From UBA8199 sp964507045 (GTDB lineage Bacteria; Verrucomicrobiota; Verrucomicrobiia; Limisphaerales; UBA8199): a stretch of 64,000 nucleotides of DNA. The notes beneath the pieces are model-generated. The model was not told where the DNA came from. It did not search any database and saw only the letters and a program-made list of their open reading frames with translations. Within the stretch, counting starts at the first letter, position 1; each line of letters opens with the position of its first letter. The stretch covers positions 22,238-86,237 of the forward strand of contig CAZDOO010000012.1 in the NCBI GenBank assembly GCA_964507045.1. The letters are read 5' to 3'. A program made the translations under genes and the position numbers. This document shows, piece after piece, positions 1-10,000 of the stretch.

Positions 1-459
1 GGCCCTCGGTCCCTGCCCCATCCACCGCCGCAGCTTCGCTCCGCTCCGGTCTGTGGAAATGGAGTTGCCGTTAGCGAACCCGGCAAGCATCCCGGAATGA
101 CTCCCGTGCCCAAAGCTCGGCCGCACGCTGCACTGTCCCCCTCGAAATAGTGTCGTGCCCTATCTCTGAAAACCTGCCGCCGCAGCCAAAGTCCAAACCC
201 GCCTCCGCGCCGACACTTCCGCCCCCCTGACCAGCCGCCAACACTGGATTGGAGGCAAGACGACGCGCGCCGTTTTCCGCGCCCTCACGGGAAATAGGAG
301 GGGCTTCCACTGCGCACTGTTCGCTAAGCGGTGCCGCCGCGCAGATTCCGACCGGGGAGGCCGCCGGGCGGGACACGCGCGGCCGCTCGTGCTCCCCGAA
401 ACGATCTGCCTCATTCCAGTTCAGGCCCCCGCCCCCGCCATCCATAGCCTCCATAGCCT
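1..459. other. No recognisable gene (left edge)
   Basis: Open frames occur on both strands, but none has a recognisable motif; their composition looks like random translation of GC-rich DNA. Around 438-478 the words CATAGCC, CTTCAAAG and CCTCCAAAG repeat imperfectly. I see no RNA gene or promoter that I can support here. Confidence 0.5.
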
Positions 460-1233
460 TCAAAGCCTCCAAAGTGCCATCTTCAAGCCGTGTACAAGGG
501 GTGTACAAGGGATGCTCACCGGGTGCTCATTTTTCAACCCCTTGTGCTTCCCTTGTGCATCCCGTGTACTCCCCTTGTACACGCTTCGAGAGAACGAAGA
601 ATTGACCTCGGCGGGGGCGGGGGTGGACTCTGGGGCTGCCGAAGGCTTCGCTTTCGTAACTTTTGTCTTTTCAGTTATTTGCGGGTTCTTGGACTCGGGC
701 GGCGGCAGGACAATCGCGCTGTACACCCAGTCCTGGCCTTTCCAGCCGCTCTTTGTCTGGCTGGTGACGATAAAGACCTTCTGACCGGGGACTGGCTGGC
801 CAAACCGGGCGGTGTAGAGGTCCGTGAGGTCGCATTGGCCGTCGGTGGCCGGTCCCAACAGGCCCAGGTAATAGACCCGCCTCCGTTTCATCCGGCCCGA
901 GCTGCATGGCGGCTGGCCATATACCATGATGTCCTCAGTGACGATCCCCACATTCAGCCGCAGGCGCACGCCGGTTTCCGGGTCGTTGACGATGTCCAGC
1001 CCGGTGACGGGGTTGGGGGCGAACACGACGGGGGCGGGGGGTTCGAGCACGGGCGGCTGGCCGATGCCGCGCCGGGTGCTGTTGATTTGGACGCAGAATT
1101 GCTGGCCGCTCAGGTGCGCATACTGGCCCAGCGACGGGTGGCTGGGGGCGTTGAGGGCGGCGGTGTTCCAGCGTTCGCGCTGGGCTTCGGTGAGCTTGAG
1201 GCCCCACTCGTGTGAGGAAACGCCGAAATGGGA
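460..1233 (-). pseudogene. 5'-truncated paralogue of the 19.5-kb hypothetical protein
   Basis: The minus-strand frame is colinear by eye with most of the protein encoded at 19520-20188. Shared landmarks are LTEAQRERW against LTDAQQEAW, SLGQYAHLSGQQF against TLGQTGPLTGLQLF, a YLGLLG/YRLLGIL segment, and DLYTARFGQPVPGQKVFIV against SAYTARFGVPAVGSRVFVS. The first about 55 residues present in the intact copy (a basic segment with LRRIKAIPSNPRTAAQ) are missing. Upstream of about 1233 the frame runs into antisense of the methyltransferase gene, so no native start is left. The tail past residue 235 is low-complexity and runs through the inverted repeat at 489-583. I read it as a remnant left by a deletion or recombination that also removed the methyltransferase stop codon. 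An alternative is expression from an unseen internal start. Function unknown. Confidence 0.7.
489..583. repeat. 27-bp imperfect inverted repeat
   Basis: The left arm 489-515 and right arm 557-583 are reverse complements at 25 of 27 positions; the outer 13 bp (CGTGTACAAGGGG and CCCCTTGTACACG) are perfect. A weaker match continues inward toward a T/C-rich loop near 530-541. The structure lies in the low-complexity 3' part of the pseudogene at 460-1233 and could form a long hairpin in either strand's RNA. Confidence 0.75.
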
Positions 1234-2147
1234 CCGCGCCGCCGCTGGAGGACCACTGCCAGGTTGTCCGCCAGGGTCAGGGCCGCCAGCGCTTTCTCCG
1301 TCAGCCCGTAGAGCGCTTTCACCGGGCGCAACAGCGGGTTCTGCTTGCAGGCGGTGGTGCGTTGCAGGAGTTGAGCGCGCTCGTGGTTTGAAATCTCCTT
1401 GCCGCCGCTGCGCCAGTCCTGCCACACGACTACCGGGTTGAAGTGAGTGGTGCGGAATTCGATGACGGAGAAGCGAGGCGCCACAAGTCTCGTCAGCGTG
1501 GCCTTCGTGAAGTAGTTCAAGTGCTGGGGATAGATGTAGCGGTAGCGCGCGCCCAGCATCCGCGCCGCCAGCGATTTCATATTGGGCACCAGCACGAAAC
1601 AGAGGCCGCTTGGATTGAGGAGCGACTCGGCCTTGGCGAGGAATTGCCCGGGGGCGAGCAGGTGCTCCAGGATGGCCCAGAAGGTGATGGCATCGAATTT
1701 CCTTTCCCCGAAATCCTGTTCCAGGAAGTTGCCCCGCGCGACGGCCACGCCGCGTTTCTCCGCGTAGTCCAGAGGGGGGCCGCTTACGTCGGTCCCGAGA
1801 GCTTGGTAGCAGCCCGGGAAGCGCTGGTTCAACTGGAACAGGAAGGCGCCCGACGAGCAGCCCACGTCCAACACCGCCCCGCCCGGGCAGTGCTTGCGGA
1901 ACAGCCGCAACTCGCGTTCGAAGCGCACCGGCGCGTAGTCGCTCTCCAGCTTGGCCGGGGACAGGTAGTAATCCGTCCCCGCCTGGTCATAGTATTGCCC
2001 GGAGGCAAACTCCGCCGGGACGGGATTGGCATAGATCATGGCGCACTGGCGGCAGCGCGCCAGCCGAAGCTCGCCCTTTTGCAGCCAGTCCCCGGCCTCA
2101 CCGCTCGCGCACACAGGGCAGGTTCGAGGTATCGGCGCTGCGGTCAT
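1110..2147 (-). CDS. Class I SAM-dependent methyltransferase with N-terminal zinc ribbon
   Basis: The product is predicted to transfer a methyl group from S-adenosylmethionine; the substrate is unknown, but this zinc-ribbon plus Methyltransf_23-like arrangement is common among sugar or cell-envelope methyltransferases. Residues 10-36 hold a CPVC...CRQC zinc-ribbon pair. Motif I is VLDVGCSSGAF at about 92-102, followed by an acidic strand end (GTDVSG), FDAITFWAILEHL (motif IV region, about 151-163) and a PQHLNYFT segment near 207. Recognisable sequence stops near residue 303 (ADNLAVVLQRR). The last about 42 residues are a Ser/Pro/Thr-rich read-through in a different frame from the pseudogene that follows, so the natural C-terminus and stop seem lost. 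The gene is divergent from the YraN gene. The catalytic domain looks intact; function of the altered tail is unclear. Confidence 0.85.
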   Translation of the reverse strand: MTAAPIPRTCPVCASGEAGDWLQKGELRLARCRQCAMIYANPVPAEFASGQYYDQAGTDYYLSPAKLESDYAPVRFERELRLFRKHCPGGAVLDVGCSSGAFLFQLNQRFPGCYQALGTDVSGPPLDYAEKRGVAVARGNFLEQDFGERKFDAITFWAILEHLLAPGQFLAKAESLLNPSGLCFVLVPNMKSLAARMLGARYRYIYPQHLNYFTKATLTRLVAPRFSVIEFRTTHFNPVVVWQDWRSGGKEISNHERAQLLQRTTACKQNPLLRPVKALYGLTEKALAALTLADNLAVVLQRRRGPISAFPHTSGASSSPKPSANAGTPPPSTPPATRRWASMRT

Positions 2148-2230
2148 GGGGAGAATTCGTTTGTGTTCCGCACGCCGCAGTTATAGAAGGGGGCCGGGCC
2201 GCAGGCAAAGAAATCCTTTCCCGGCATCGC

Positions 2231-2659
2231 ATGGACCTGATCGCACGCATCAAGACGTGGTGGAGTGGAACCGAGAAGCCGCCACACCTGCGTCACGGCG
2301 AACTGGGCGAGCGCGCCGCCAAGAAGCAGCTTAAGCGCCAGGGCCTCAAGTTCCTCACCGCCAACTTCCGTTCCGAGCGGGGCGAGATTGACCTCATCTT
2401 CCGCGACCGGGATTGTCTGGTATTCATTGAAGTGAAGACGCGCTCCTCCGAGGAATGGGGGCGGCCGGCGGCGGCGGTGGACAAAGAGCGGCGCGGGCGG
2501 CTCACGCGCGCCGCGCTCGATTACCTGCGCCGACTCAAGAACCCGCCGGTGAAGCTGCGCTTCGACATTGTCGAAGTGCTCTTGCAGGACGGCGCGGTGC
2601 GGGAAGTGCGGCACTTGCCAAACGCCTTCGCGATGGAGCGGCCCTACCGGTACGGGTGA
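2231..2659 (+). CDS. yraN: YraN/UPF0102-family nuclease-like protein
   Basis: A 142-residue protein of usual length for the UPF0102 family, which has a restriction-endonuclease-like fold and often lies near ribosome or replication genes; its biochemical role is not settled. Visible family signatures are HGELGERAAKKQL near 22-34, NFRSERGEIDLIF at about 45-57 and LVFIEVKTRS at about 63-72. GEIDLI and EVK match the D...ExK core of PD-(D/E)XK nucleases. The later AVDKERRGRLTRAALDYL and RFDIVEV segments are also typical. It stands alone, divergent from the methyltransferase and convergent with the TPR membrane protein. I assume an ATG start at 2231; there is no strong ribosome binding site. Confidence 0.9.
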   Translation: MDLIARIKTWWSGTEKPPHLRHGELGERAAKKQLKRQGLKFLTANFRSERGEIDLIFRDRDCLVFIEVKTRSSEEWGRPAAAVDKERRGRLTRAALDYLRRLKNPPVKLRFDIVEVLLQDGAVREVRHLPNAFAMERPYRYG

Positions 2660-2680
2660 GACGGAGACACGGGCGCCGGC

Positions 2681-4402
2681 TCAGGGCTTTGTGGCGGCGC
2701 CTGGCGGCTGGGGAGAATCGGTCCTGGCGGCGAGCGTGGCGTGCAGGTTCTCGCGGGCATTTGCGTAGTCAGGCTGGAGTCTGAGGGCTTCCTGGAAGTG
2801 TTGAATCGCCTCACCGACGCGGCCTTTGCGGTTGAGGGCAATGCCGAGGTTGTTGTGGGCGTGGGCGTTATCGGGCTGCCGGCGGAGGGTTTCCTCGAAT
2901 TGGCGGATCGCCTCGTCGGTTTGGCCGCTCTGGCCGAGCGCGATGCCGAGGGTGATGCGGGCATCGGCGGCATCGGGTTTGAGGCGGAGGGCTTGCTGGA
3001 ATTGGCGGATCGCCTCGTCCAGTTGGCCTTTCTCGCCGAGGGCGATGCCGAGGTTGAGGTGGGCGGGGTAATTGTTCTTCGTGACGCCAAGCGCATGGCG
3101 GAACAGGGCTTCGCTGTCCTTCCAATACCCTAGCTGTTGGCGCGTCAGCACCATGCAGCAGACGATCACCGTCGAACCCGCCAGCGACAATCCCATCACA
3201 CCGCAACGCCCGCGCCCGGTCAGTTCGTGCGCGCCCCAGATTGTGAGCACCAACACCCCCAGCGATGGAAAATAGGTGTACCGATCCGCCAGCGCCTGGC
3301 CGCCCACCTGCACCAACCCGAGCACAGGCACCAGCGTCCCGCAAAACCACAGCCACCCCAGCAGCAAGAAGGGAAACCGCCGCCGCTGTGCAAAACACAA
3401 CCCCGAAATGCCCAGGATCACCCCGCCCGCCAGCAACACTTCCCCCAGCGGCCAATGCCCCGGGTGCGGATAGTAAACCGCCAGATCGGTGGGCCAGAAC
3501 AGTTTTCCCAGGTAACGGCAGCACGAAATCAGGGCGTTGGCGCCACGCGCGCCGATCGGCAGTTGTTCACCCAGCCCCAGCGAGCCTTCGCGCTCTTGCA
3601 CCACGAAGGTTACGACACTCGCCGCCGCGGCGAGGGCAAAGAATGGGATCTTCTCCATCACTAATCGCCAGGCGCGGCGGGGTTGCAGGCGGCCCAGTGG
3701 CCAGTAGTCGAGCAGCAACATGAGGAATGGCCAGGTCACCAGCATCGGTTTGCTCAGCAGACCCAGGGCAAAGCAGCAGAGCGAGAGAAGATAGCGGCAA
3801 GAAGACACCGGATGGGTGAAGGATCCCGGGCCACGGCCTTCGGGCGGCTGTCTCCGGGCTTCCGCATAGCGGACGTAGAAAGCCAGTGCGAGCAGGCCGA
3901 AGAAGACGCTGAGCACATCCTTGCGCTCCGCAACCCAGGCGACCGATTCGACGCGCAAGGGATGCACGGCGAACAGCGCCGCCACCAATAGACTCCGCCA
4001 CCGCGTACCCGTCATGCGGGTGAATAATGCGAAGACCAGCGCGGCGTTCAGGGCGTGCAGCAGCACGTTGGCCAAATGATGCCCCCAGGATTTCAAACCG
4101 CAGACCTGGCCGACCGCCATGTGCGACAAGACCGTCACGGGGTGCCAATTGGCGCAGACAGGGTTCAAGAAAGCCCACTTCAACCCCTCCCAGGTCAAGC
4201 CGCTTTGCACCTGAGCGTTGCCATAGACATAAGCGTCGTCATCAAAGTTGACGAAGTCATGGTTCATCGCCGGCCAGTAGAGAGCAACGGTCACCAGCAG
4301 CAGCAAAGCCGCCAACAGCCACGCTGGAAGACGCGGCCGTGCTGTAGCAGGGGCGCCTGCCCTTGCCGGCGCAGGATTGGTTTTGGTGGCTGGACTGCAC
4401 AT
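2681..4402 (-). CDS. Polytopic membrane protein with C-terminal TPR repeats (TMTC-like)
   Basis: A 573-residue protein. An Ala/Pro-rich N-terminus is followed by a first transmembrane helix (WLLAALLLLVTVALYWPA), then FVNFDDDAYVYGN and HPLRVESVAWVAERKDVLS, segments characteristic of the TMTC/DUF1736-like membrane TPR proteins. About ten hydrophobic helices follow to residue about 430. The C-terminal about 130 residues hold at least three canonical TPR units, each with NLGIALG/TLGIALG...G..DEAIRQF..AL...P. Relatives act in protein O-mannosylation in eukaryotes; the bacterial role is not established, so glycan-related function here is inference. The repeats share near-identical DNA words, which could allow copy-number change. 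Confidence 0.8.
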   Translation of the reverse strand: MCSPATKTNPAPARAGAPATARPRLPAWLLAALLLLVTVALYWPAMNHDFVNFDDDAYVYGNAQVQSGLTWEGLKWAFLNPVCANWHPVTVLSHMAVGQVCGLKSWGHHLANVLLHALNAALVFALFTRMTGTRWRSLLVAALFAVHPLRVESVAWVAERKDVLSVFFGLLALAFYVRYAEARRQPPEGRGPGSFTHPVSSCRYLLSLCCFALGLLSKPMLVTWPFLMLLLDYWPLGRLQPRRAWRLVMEKIPFFALAAAASVVTFVVQEREGSLGLGEQLPIGARGANALISCCRYLGKLFWPTDLAVYYPHPGHWPLGEVLLAGGVILGISGLCFAQRRRFPFLLLGWLWFCGTLVPVLGLVQVGGQALADRYTYFPSLGVLVLTIWGAHELTGRGRCGVMGLSLAGSTVIVCCMVLTRQQLGYWKDSEALFRHALGVTKNNYPAHLNLGIALGEKGQLDEAIRQFQQALRLKPDAADARITLGIALGQSGQTDEAIRQFEETLRRQPDNAHAHNNLGIALNRKGRVGEAIQHFQEALRLQPDYANARENLHATLAARTDSPQPPGAATKP

Positions 4403-4603
4403 AGGATTCCCAAACGCCGCTGCTCAGCCGGAAGAGGTCGGGGATTTCAGCACGGCCGTCTTTTAGCTGGAACGACGACGCGTTGACAAGCTTGATCGCC
4501 AGCTTGATCGCCGGAAGATTGCCTTCCGAGCATGCCTTGGCGCGGCCCTCCGTTGCGCCCTGTGGGAGTTAGGGCATAGGAGTGCGCGCCCGGCTCGCGC
4601 GGT

Positions 4604-5653
4604 TCACCACTGCTCGCCTGCCATGAGATCGCCCGCTTTGAGCGCAAGCGCGAAAGGCTCCAGCGGCATCGGGCGATCGTGCGCGAGGAACTCCTCGCAC
4701 ACACGGAACAGGGCGGCGCTGGTAGTGACACGGCGGACCTGATGGAGGAATTGGCCGGTCGGTTCCACCCCCACGCCCAGGTAGTTCAGATACTTCTTCA
4801 TCTTCTGCACCTGCGCGGACTCGCGCGCGGCGGGCGAACACACCGCTTCGTAGAGCGCGCGCACGTAGACCAGCACATCGGTGCCGCGCGGCATGAAGAC
4901 CGCCGCGCCGCGCTGGCGCTCCCGGATTTGCCGGAATAACCAGGGATTGCGGATCGCGCCTCGGCCAATCATTAAGCCGCGCGCGCCGGTGATCTTGAGC
5001 ACCTCGGCGGCCTTTTGGGCGGAATAGACGTTGCCGTTCGCCAGCACGGGACAAGGCAAACTGGCGACCGCGCGGGCGATGAACTCGTAGTGCACCTCGC
5101 TCCGATACATCTCTTTCACCGTTCGCGCGTGCACGGTGAGCAAATCGAGGGAATGCTTCGCAAAGATGGGCAGCAGTTCCGAGAACACGTTCGCCGAGTC
5201 GAAGCCGATGCGGGTCTTAACGGTGAAAGGAACCTTAACTGCGTCGCGCAGTGCGCCGAGGATCGCATCCACGCGTTTAGGCTCGCGGAGCAGGCCGCCG
5301 CCCGCGCCCTTGCGATAGACAACTGGCGCGGGACAGCCCAGGTTCAAATCCACCGCCGGCACCGGATACTGCTGCAGCTCGCGCGCGGTGCGCACGAGGG
5401 CGGGGATGTCGTTGCCGATCATCTGCGGGATGACCGGCCGGCCGGTGGGGTTCTCCGTGATGGATTTGAGAACGTGCTTGTTCAACCGCGAGGTGGCGTA
5501 AACGCGGAAGTACTCCGTGAAGTAGAGATCCGCTCCGCCGTAGGGAGCTATGAGTTTCAGGAACGACCAATCAGTCACCCCCTGCATCGGCGCCAAGGCC
5601 ATGACAGGCGTCTGGCCGCTCAGCAGGCGTTGAAACTGTTCGCGCGGGTCCAC
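4604..5653 (-). CDS. tRNA-dihydrouridine synthase
   Basis: A flavoenzyme predicted to reduce uridine to dihydrouridine in tRNA D-loops. Of 349 residues, the N-terminal half is a TIM barrel with the FMN-site APMQGVTDWSF (about 21-31), IPQMIGND, and DLNLGCPAPVVYRKGAGG, which contains the catalytic Cys of the family. KTRIGFD, LTVHARTVKEMY (His ligand) and ANGNVYS...GLMIGRGAIRNPW complete the barrel. The C-terminal part is the usual helical tRNA-binding domain. The start is GTG at 5653, 10 nt after the stop of the DUF1015 gene, so the two are probably co-transcribed. I cannot assign a DusA, DusB or DusC subtype by eye. Confidence 0.93.
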   Translation of the reverse strand: MDPREQFQRLLSGQTPVMALAPMQGVTDWSFLKLIAPYGGADLYFTEYFRVYATSRLNKHVLKSITENPTGRPVIPQMIGNDIPALVRTARELQQYPVPAVDLNLGCPAPVVYRKGAGGGLLREPKRVDAILGALRDAVKVPFTVKTRIGFDSANVFSELLPIFAKHSLDLLTVHARTVKEMYRSEVHYEFIARAVASLPCPVLANGNVYSAQKAAEVLKITGARGLMIGRGAIRNPWLFRQIRERQRGAAVFMPRGTDVLVYVRALYEAVCSPAARESAQVQKMKKYLNYLGVGVEPTGQFLHQVRRVTTSAALFRVCEEFLAHDRPMPLEPFALALKAGDLMAGEQW

Positions 5654-5663
5654 CAGTCAACCG

Positions 5664-6878
5664 CTAGATCATGTGACAGAACATCGCGTCGCGGAGCTTG
5701 GGTTCGAACCAGGTGCTTTTGGGCGGCATGATGCCGCCGGCGTCGGCGATGGCCATGAGGTCCTCGATGCTGGTGGGAAACATGGAGAAGGCGCAGGCGT
5801 ATTGGCCGCTGTTGACCAGCTTCTCCAGCTCCGCCGTGCCGCGGATGCCGCCGACAAAGTTCACGCGCTTGCTGGTGCGCGGATCGCTGATGCCCAAGAC
5901 CGGTTCGAGCACATGCTTCTGCAGCAGCGTGACGTCGAGCCGCTCAATCGGATCGGTGGCAGCCGTGAAACGCGGCAGAAAGCTCAGCGTGTGCCATTGC
6001 CCGGCGAGGTAGAATCCGAGCTCGTGCTTGCGCGCCGGGACAGCGGCGCCGGGGTAGTTGATCGCGAACACCGCGGCCAACTTCTCCAGCAACTGTGCGG
6101 GCGAGAGGCCGTTCAAATCCTTCAGCACGCGGTTGTAAGGGAGTATCTGCATCTGGTTGTGAGGAAAGATGACGCTGAGGAAGAAAGCGCTCTCTCCAGC
6201 CCCGTTCCGGCTCCGATACACCCGCCCCGCAGCGGCGCTGCGGTGATGGCCGTCGGCGATATAGAGACAAGGCATGCGTCCGAACTCGGCTTCAATGAAG
6301 CGAATCTGCGCCGCGTCGGCGATGACCCACGCCGTGTGGCGCACACCATCGGGCGCGGTAAAATCAACGTTCGGCGGTTCGGCGGTCAGTTTCGCGACAA
6401 GCGCATCCATCCCCGGGTTCGCACGGTAGACCAGAAACACAGGGCCGGTCTGGGAATCGAGCGCCTCAATGTGTCGCACGCGGTCGTCTTCTTTGTCCAA
6501 CCGGGTCAGCTCGTGCTTCCTGATGATGCCCTGGAGGTAGTCCTCGCAACTAGCCGCGGCGACGAGGCCAGTCTGGCTGTGCGCACCCATGATCTGGCGG
6601 TAGAGATAGAAGCAAGGGTGGTCATCCTGCCGAAGCGCGCCCTCGACAATCAGGCGCCAGAAATTCTCCCGCCCCCGGGCATAAACCTCCGGCGCGTAAG
6701 GATTGGTGGCGGGCGGCAAATCAATCTCCGGTTTGCTGACGTGGAGAAAGCTCAGAGGATTGCCGGCGGCGGTCTGGCGCGCCTCTTCCGTGGACATCAC
6801 ATCGTAAGGCAGCTCGCAAATGCGCGGCGCCAGGTCGGGCTTCGGCCGCAACGCAGCAAAGGGTTTGATGAAGGCCAT
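5664..6878 (-). CDS. DUF1015 family protein
   Basis: A 404-residue protein matching the DUF1015 family by its opening MAFIKPFAALRPKPDLAPRI, the PYDVMSTEEAR segment, FYLYRQ, and the family hallmark ADGHHRSAAA near the middle. The family is widespread, cytosolic and uncharacterised; in some genomes it sits next to serine-pathway dehydrogenases, which are not seen here. I placed the start at the ATG at 6878 because family similarity begins there; an open extension to 6947 adds 23 unconvincing residues. It is upstream of and probably in one transcript with the tRNA-dihydrouridine synthase. The divergent neighbour at 7017 leaves about 138 bp for both promoters. Confidence 0.88.
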   Translation of the reverse strand: MAFIKPFAALRPKPDLAPRICELPYDVMSTEEARQTAAGNPLSFLHVSKPEIDLPPATNPYAPEVYARGRENFWRLIVEGALRQDDHPCFYLYRQIMGAHSQTGLVAAASCEDYLQGIIRKHELTRLDKEDDRVRHIEALDSQTGPVFLVYRANPGMDALVAKLTAEPPNVDFTAPDGVRHTAWVIADAAQIRFIEAEFGRMPCLYIADGHHRSAAAGRVYRSRNGAGESAFFLSVIFPHNQMQILPYNRVLKDLNGLSPAQLLEKLAAVFAINYPGAAVPARKHELGFYLAGQWHTLSFLPRFTAATDPIERLDVTLLQKHVLEPVLGISDPRTSKRVNFVGGIRGTAELEKLVNSGQYACAFSMFPTSIEDLMAIADAGGIMPPKSTWFEPKLRDAMFCHMI

Positions 6879-7016
6879 GAGTGGTCTGGAATCTATCGCC
6901 GCACCAGTGGAAACGCACGCCGAAAGTCGGGCGCACCGCACAGGCATCTTCCGTCAGCCCTGGTCTGCGGCTGGAAGATTGCCATCGCCCGGTCTTTTCC
7001 GCTACACCATAGGCAT

Positions 7017-10000
7017 ATGGCAAACATCAAACCACTGAGGAACCCGCTGGCGGTCGTACTCCTGGCCCTTTCCTTCGCCGGCTACTCCCAGAGCGAGCCG
7101 CTCAAGGACTGGCAGAACCCGCAGCTCACCGGCCGCAACAACCTCGCGCCGCACGCCACCATGGTTATCTGCCCCGACGTGAAGACCGCGCTCAAAATCG
7201 GCCCGGTGGCCAATGCCCAGCGCGTGAAGTCGCCGTTCTACCGCTCGCTCAATGGCCAGTGGAAGTATCATTACGGCAAGAACCACAGCGCCCGCGTGCC
7301 GGACTTCTGGAAGCCCGGGTTCAACGACCGGTCATGGCCGACAATCCCCGTGCCCGCGAACGTCGAGATTCACGGCTACGGCATACCGATTTATGTGAAC
7401 GTCCCGTATCCCTGGTCCAAACCCTGGCAGCCGCCGTTCGTGCCGGAGGATGATCCAAACAACACGGTTAACTCCTACCGCCGCACCTTCACTGTGCCCA
7501 GGGAGTGGTCAGGCCGCCGTGTGCTGCTCACATTCGACGGCGTGAATTCCTTTTGCCAGGTCTGGGTGAACGGCCAACCCGTCGGGCTGGGCAAGGATTC
7601 CCGGACGCCGCTGGAGTTCGACATCACGCCATTTCTCGTCCCCGGAGAGAACCTGTTGGCGGTTGAGAACTTCCGCTGGTGCGACGGCTCCTACCTCGAG
7701 GACCAGGATTTCTGGCGCTTGAGCGGCATCTTCCGGGATGTCTATCTGTGGTCGCCGCCGGAAGCTCACATTCGCGACTTCGAGGTGAAGACGGACCTGG
7801 ACGCGCAGTATCGCGACGCGACGCTGAGTGTGAGCATGGCGATCACCAATTACATGCGGTCGCCCAAGGCCTGCCGCCTGGAAGCCACCTTGCTGGATGC
7901 CGATGGCCGCCAAGTCACAGCCCTGGGCGGTCCCCGGGAATGCCGCGTCGAAGCCGGGGGCGAGACTTCCGCGACCATCCCGGCCCGGGTGCCCAATCCG
8001 CTGAAGTGGACGGCGGAGACGCCGCATCTCTACAAGTTGCTGCTGACCCTCAAAGACGACCGGAACCGAGCGCTCGAGGTCATCCCAGTGAACGTCGGCT
8101 TCCGCAAAGTCGAGATCAAGGACGGGAACCTGCTGGTCAACGGCCAGCGCATCCTGATCAAGGGGGTGAACCGGCATGAGATTGATCCTGACCGGGGGCA
8201 GGCCATCACCCTGGAGGGCATGGTTCGCGACATCCACGTGATGAAGCAGCACAACATCAACGCCGTCCGCACCTCGCATTACCCGAACCAAACGGCATGG
8301 TATGACCTCTGCGACCGCCTCGGGCTTTACCTGGTGGACGAAGCCAACATCGAGAGCCACGGCATGGGTTACGGCAAGCAGTCGCTCGCGAAGTTCCCCG
8401 AATGGCAGGCGGCGCACCTGGACCGCACCATCCGGATGGTCGAGCGCGACAAGAACCACGCCTCGGTCATCATCTGGTCGCTCGGCAACGAGGCCGGCAA
8501 CGGCACAAACTTCATGACGACTTACGACTGGATCAAGCAGCGCGATGCCAGCCGGCCGGTGCATTACGAGCGCGCCGGGAGCGACCGCAACACCGACATC
8601 TACTGCCCCATGTATCCCCTGCCATCGGTGGTTCGCCAATATGCCGACGGCGAGCGCGTCAGCGGGAAGCACACGGGCGACCCCGACCTAGAAGCGGAGC
8701 CGCAGCGCGCGCGGCCGCTGATCATGTGCGAGTACGCCCACGCCATGGGCAACAGCTCCGGCAACATGTGGCTCTATTGGGACCTGATCTATAGCAAGCC
8801 GTTCCTGCAAGGCGGGTTCATCTGGGATTGGGTGGATCAGGCGCTGCGCGAGCCCATCAAACGCAACGCCGCGCGCACCAAGCGCATGCCGGCAAAAGGC
8901 GAGCCCACCTTCTGGGCATTCGGCGGCGACTACGGCCCGCCCGGCACTCCCAGCGACCAGAACTTCGTCTGCAACGGCCTGGTCACGCCCGATCGCCAGC
9001 CCCATCCGGGCTTGCTCGAGGTGAAGCACATTTACCAATACATCCACTGCAAGCCGGCTTTCGCGATGGAAGACAAGCCCGTCGGGGCAGCGTCGCCGAG
9101 AATGGTGGAAGTGAAGAACTGGTTCGACTTCACCAACCTCAAGGATATCGCGGTGGTAAACTGGCGCCTGACCGGTGATGGCCGGGAACTGCAAAAAGGC
9201 GAACTTCCCGCTCCCGACCTCGCCCCGCGCGCGACGGCACAACTCGCCATCCCGGTGAAAGCCTTCATGCCGGAGCCGGGTGCCGAATACTTCCTCGAAG
9301 TCAGCTTCCGCCTGAAGCAGGACCAACCGTGGGCCGAGCGGGGGCATGAGATCGCCTGGGATCAATTCAAGCTGCCCGAGGCGGCGCCGGCTTCCGTGTC
9401 GGACGCCGCCACCCTGCCGGCGCTGCACCTCAGCCAGGATGCGGCGCTGGCCACCGTCAGCGGCCAGGACTTCACCGCTACGTTCGACAAGCGGGCCGGC
9501 ACCCTGAGCTCGCTGAAGTTCAAGGGGATCGAACTGGTCCAGTCGCCGCTGCGCCCCGATTTCTGGCGGGCTCCGACAGACAATGACCGCGGTCGGAAGA
9601 TGGCGGAGTCCCAGGGCATTTGGCGCACGGCCCACGCCGACGCCGAAACGCGCAGCTTCCAGGCGGAGGAGAGCGAGGCCTCGGTGGTCGTGAAGATCAG
9701 CAGCCGCCTGCCCAAGGTGGAGGCAGATTGGACCACTGCTTACACCGTTCATCGGACCGGGGACATTGTTGTGGATGTGGAGTTCGCCCCCGCCACCGCC
9801 AAACTCCCCAAGCTCCCGCGCCTTGGCTTGCAGATGGTGATGCCTGCCGGGTTTGATCGGATCACCTGGCTCGGCCCGGGGCCGCAGGAAACTTACTGCG
9901 ACCGCAAGGATGCGCGCGTCGGCCTCTATTCCGGTTCTGTGCGCGCGCAGTTCTACCAGGACTACGTTGAGCCGGGGGAAAGCGGCAACAAGGTGGATGT

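Noticed and set aside
5673..7016. Plus-strand extension that would give a 1555-residue beta-galactosidase
   Set aside because: It lies antisense to DUF1015, and the natural start with signal peptide is at 7017.
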